Of a DNA stretch of 64,000 bases, positions 63,726 to 64,000 are shown in pieces. Origin of the DNA: Mycolicibacterium tokaiense. Lineage in GTDB: Bacteria > Actinomycetota > Actinomycetes > Mycobacteriales > Mycobacteriaceae. A program made the position numbers and the translations under genes. Each line of letters starts with the position of its first letter. The stretch's first letter is position 1. Under the pieces are notes generated by a model. It was not told the DNA's origin. It made no database searches and was given only the letters and a program-made list of their open reading frames with translations. The stretch lies in assembly GCF_010725885.1 (NCBI RefSeq), contig NZ_AP022600.1, positions 1,922,001 through 1,986,000 of the forward strand, read 5' to 3'.

Positions 63726-64000
63726 GCACACCCGCCTTGAGGTTCTTCTTGGCGGCTCGGCGCAACTGGAAGATCCGCACCGCACCCACCGCCACGGTCA
63801 ACAGCCCGCCCGCCACAGCGGCAAACAAAATCGCGACCCCAAGCGGCAGGCTCCAGCGCCAGCCGAGGAACGCAAACTCGGCGGACTCCGTGTTCTGTGC
63901 AATGAAGATCAGCAGCACGATCAGAATCAGGAAACCGAAGATGAGTGATCCCCACAGGGCGGCAGCGCGGGTGAATTTGACCGCTGATTCCGGAGGCGGT
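63722..64000 (-). CDS. LapA-domain (DUF1049) membrane protein, 5' end outside window
   Basis: The frame is open to the window edge; visible residues read PPPESAVKFTRAAALWGSLIF, then two membrane helices, with the LapA phrase IAQNTESAEFAFLGW between them and a basic C-terminus (RIFQLRRAAKKNLKAG). About 92 residues visible. Function in mycobacteria unknown. Confidence 0.8.
   Translation of the reverse strand, partial: TASGISGQIHPRCRPVGITHLRFPDSDRAADLHCTEHGVRRVCVPRLALEPAAWGRDFVCRCGGRAVDRGGGCGADLPVAPSRQEEPQGGCA

Overview
This 64 kb window is GC-rich, densely coded DNA from a mycobacterium, most likely a fast-growing Mycolicibacterium; the species cannot be fixed from the sequence. The evidence is the full arabinan/galactan cell-wall locus (embCAB, aftA, dprE1/dprE2, glfT1, wzm/wzt), the proteasome activator bpa, a TcrXY-type two-component system, a mycothione reductase homologue and two 13E12-family genes.

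Layout. 1-13.9 kb (minus strand): gtrA-like gene, dprE1, dprE2, aftA, embC, embA, embB, a tightly packed operon that makes decaprenyl-phosphoryl-arabinose and polymerises arabinan; embB runs off the left edge. 13.9-19.6 kb: an accessory block (HD hydrolase, MocR regulator with a divergent AhpD-like gene, flavin split-barrel protein, unknown gene, 13E12/HNH gene). 19.6-22.6 kb (minus): bpa, wzt, glfT1, wzm, i.e. galactan initiation and export. 22.9-28.9 kb: a degenerate class V aminotransferase, quinone oxidoreductase with divergent MarR, tRNA-Ser(TGA), dienoyl-CoA isomerase, lipoprotein, TIGR03086 protein, hisC2, tRNA-Ser(GCT), tRNA-Arg(ACG). 29.0-36.0 kb: secreted metallopeptidase-like protein, TmrB-like kinase, ACC deaminase with divergent GntR, and a translationally coupled APH/acyl-CoA dehydrogenase/SDR operon.

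36.0-42.4 kb: a DeoR regulator followed by an APC permease, FGGY kinase, BFD-type glycerol-3-phosphate-dehydrogenase-like flavoprotein and a second flavoprotein. The last three are joined by 4-bp stop/start overlaps, and regulator and permease share a nearly identical upstream operator. This looks like an uncharacterised uptake-phosphorylation-oxidation pathway. 42.4-48.3 kb: mycothione-reductase-like protein, ThrE-type exporter, YjbR protein, MFS/DUF1622/hydrolase operon, DUF5666 protein. 48.4-55.6 kb: tcrX-tcrY, then a coupled trio of a YkcB-type glycosyltransferase, a GT2-GtrA fusion and a second YkcB.

55.6-58.8 kb holds an intact IS256-family element (57267-58759) with an 8-bp target duplication, inserted into the 5' end of a second 13E12 gene; its original first 13 codons and leaderless promoter survive on the far side of the element. 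58.8-64 kb: two hairpins, 2,2-dialkylglycine decarboxylase, alkylsulfatase, histidine phosphatase, transglutaminase and a LapA-type protein cut by the right edge.

A recurring theme is leaderless transcription: about eighteen genes have a TANNNT-like -10 box 6-7 nt before their ATG/GTG, which was used to settle start codons.
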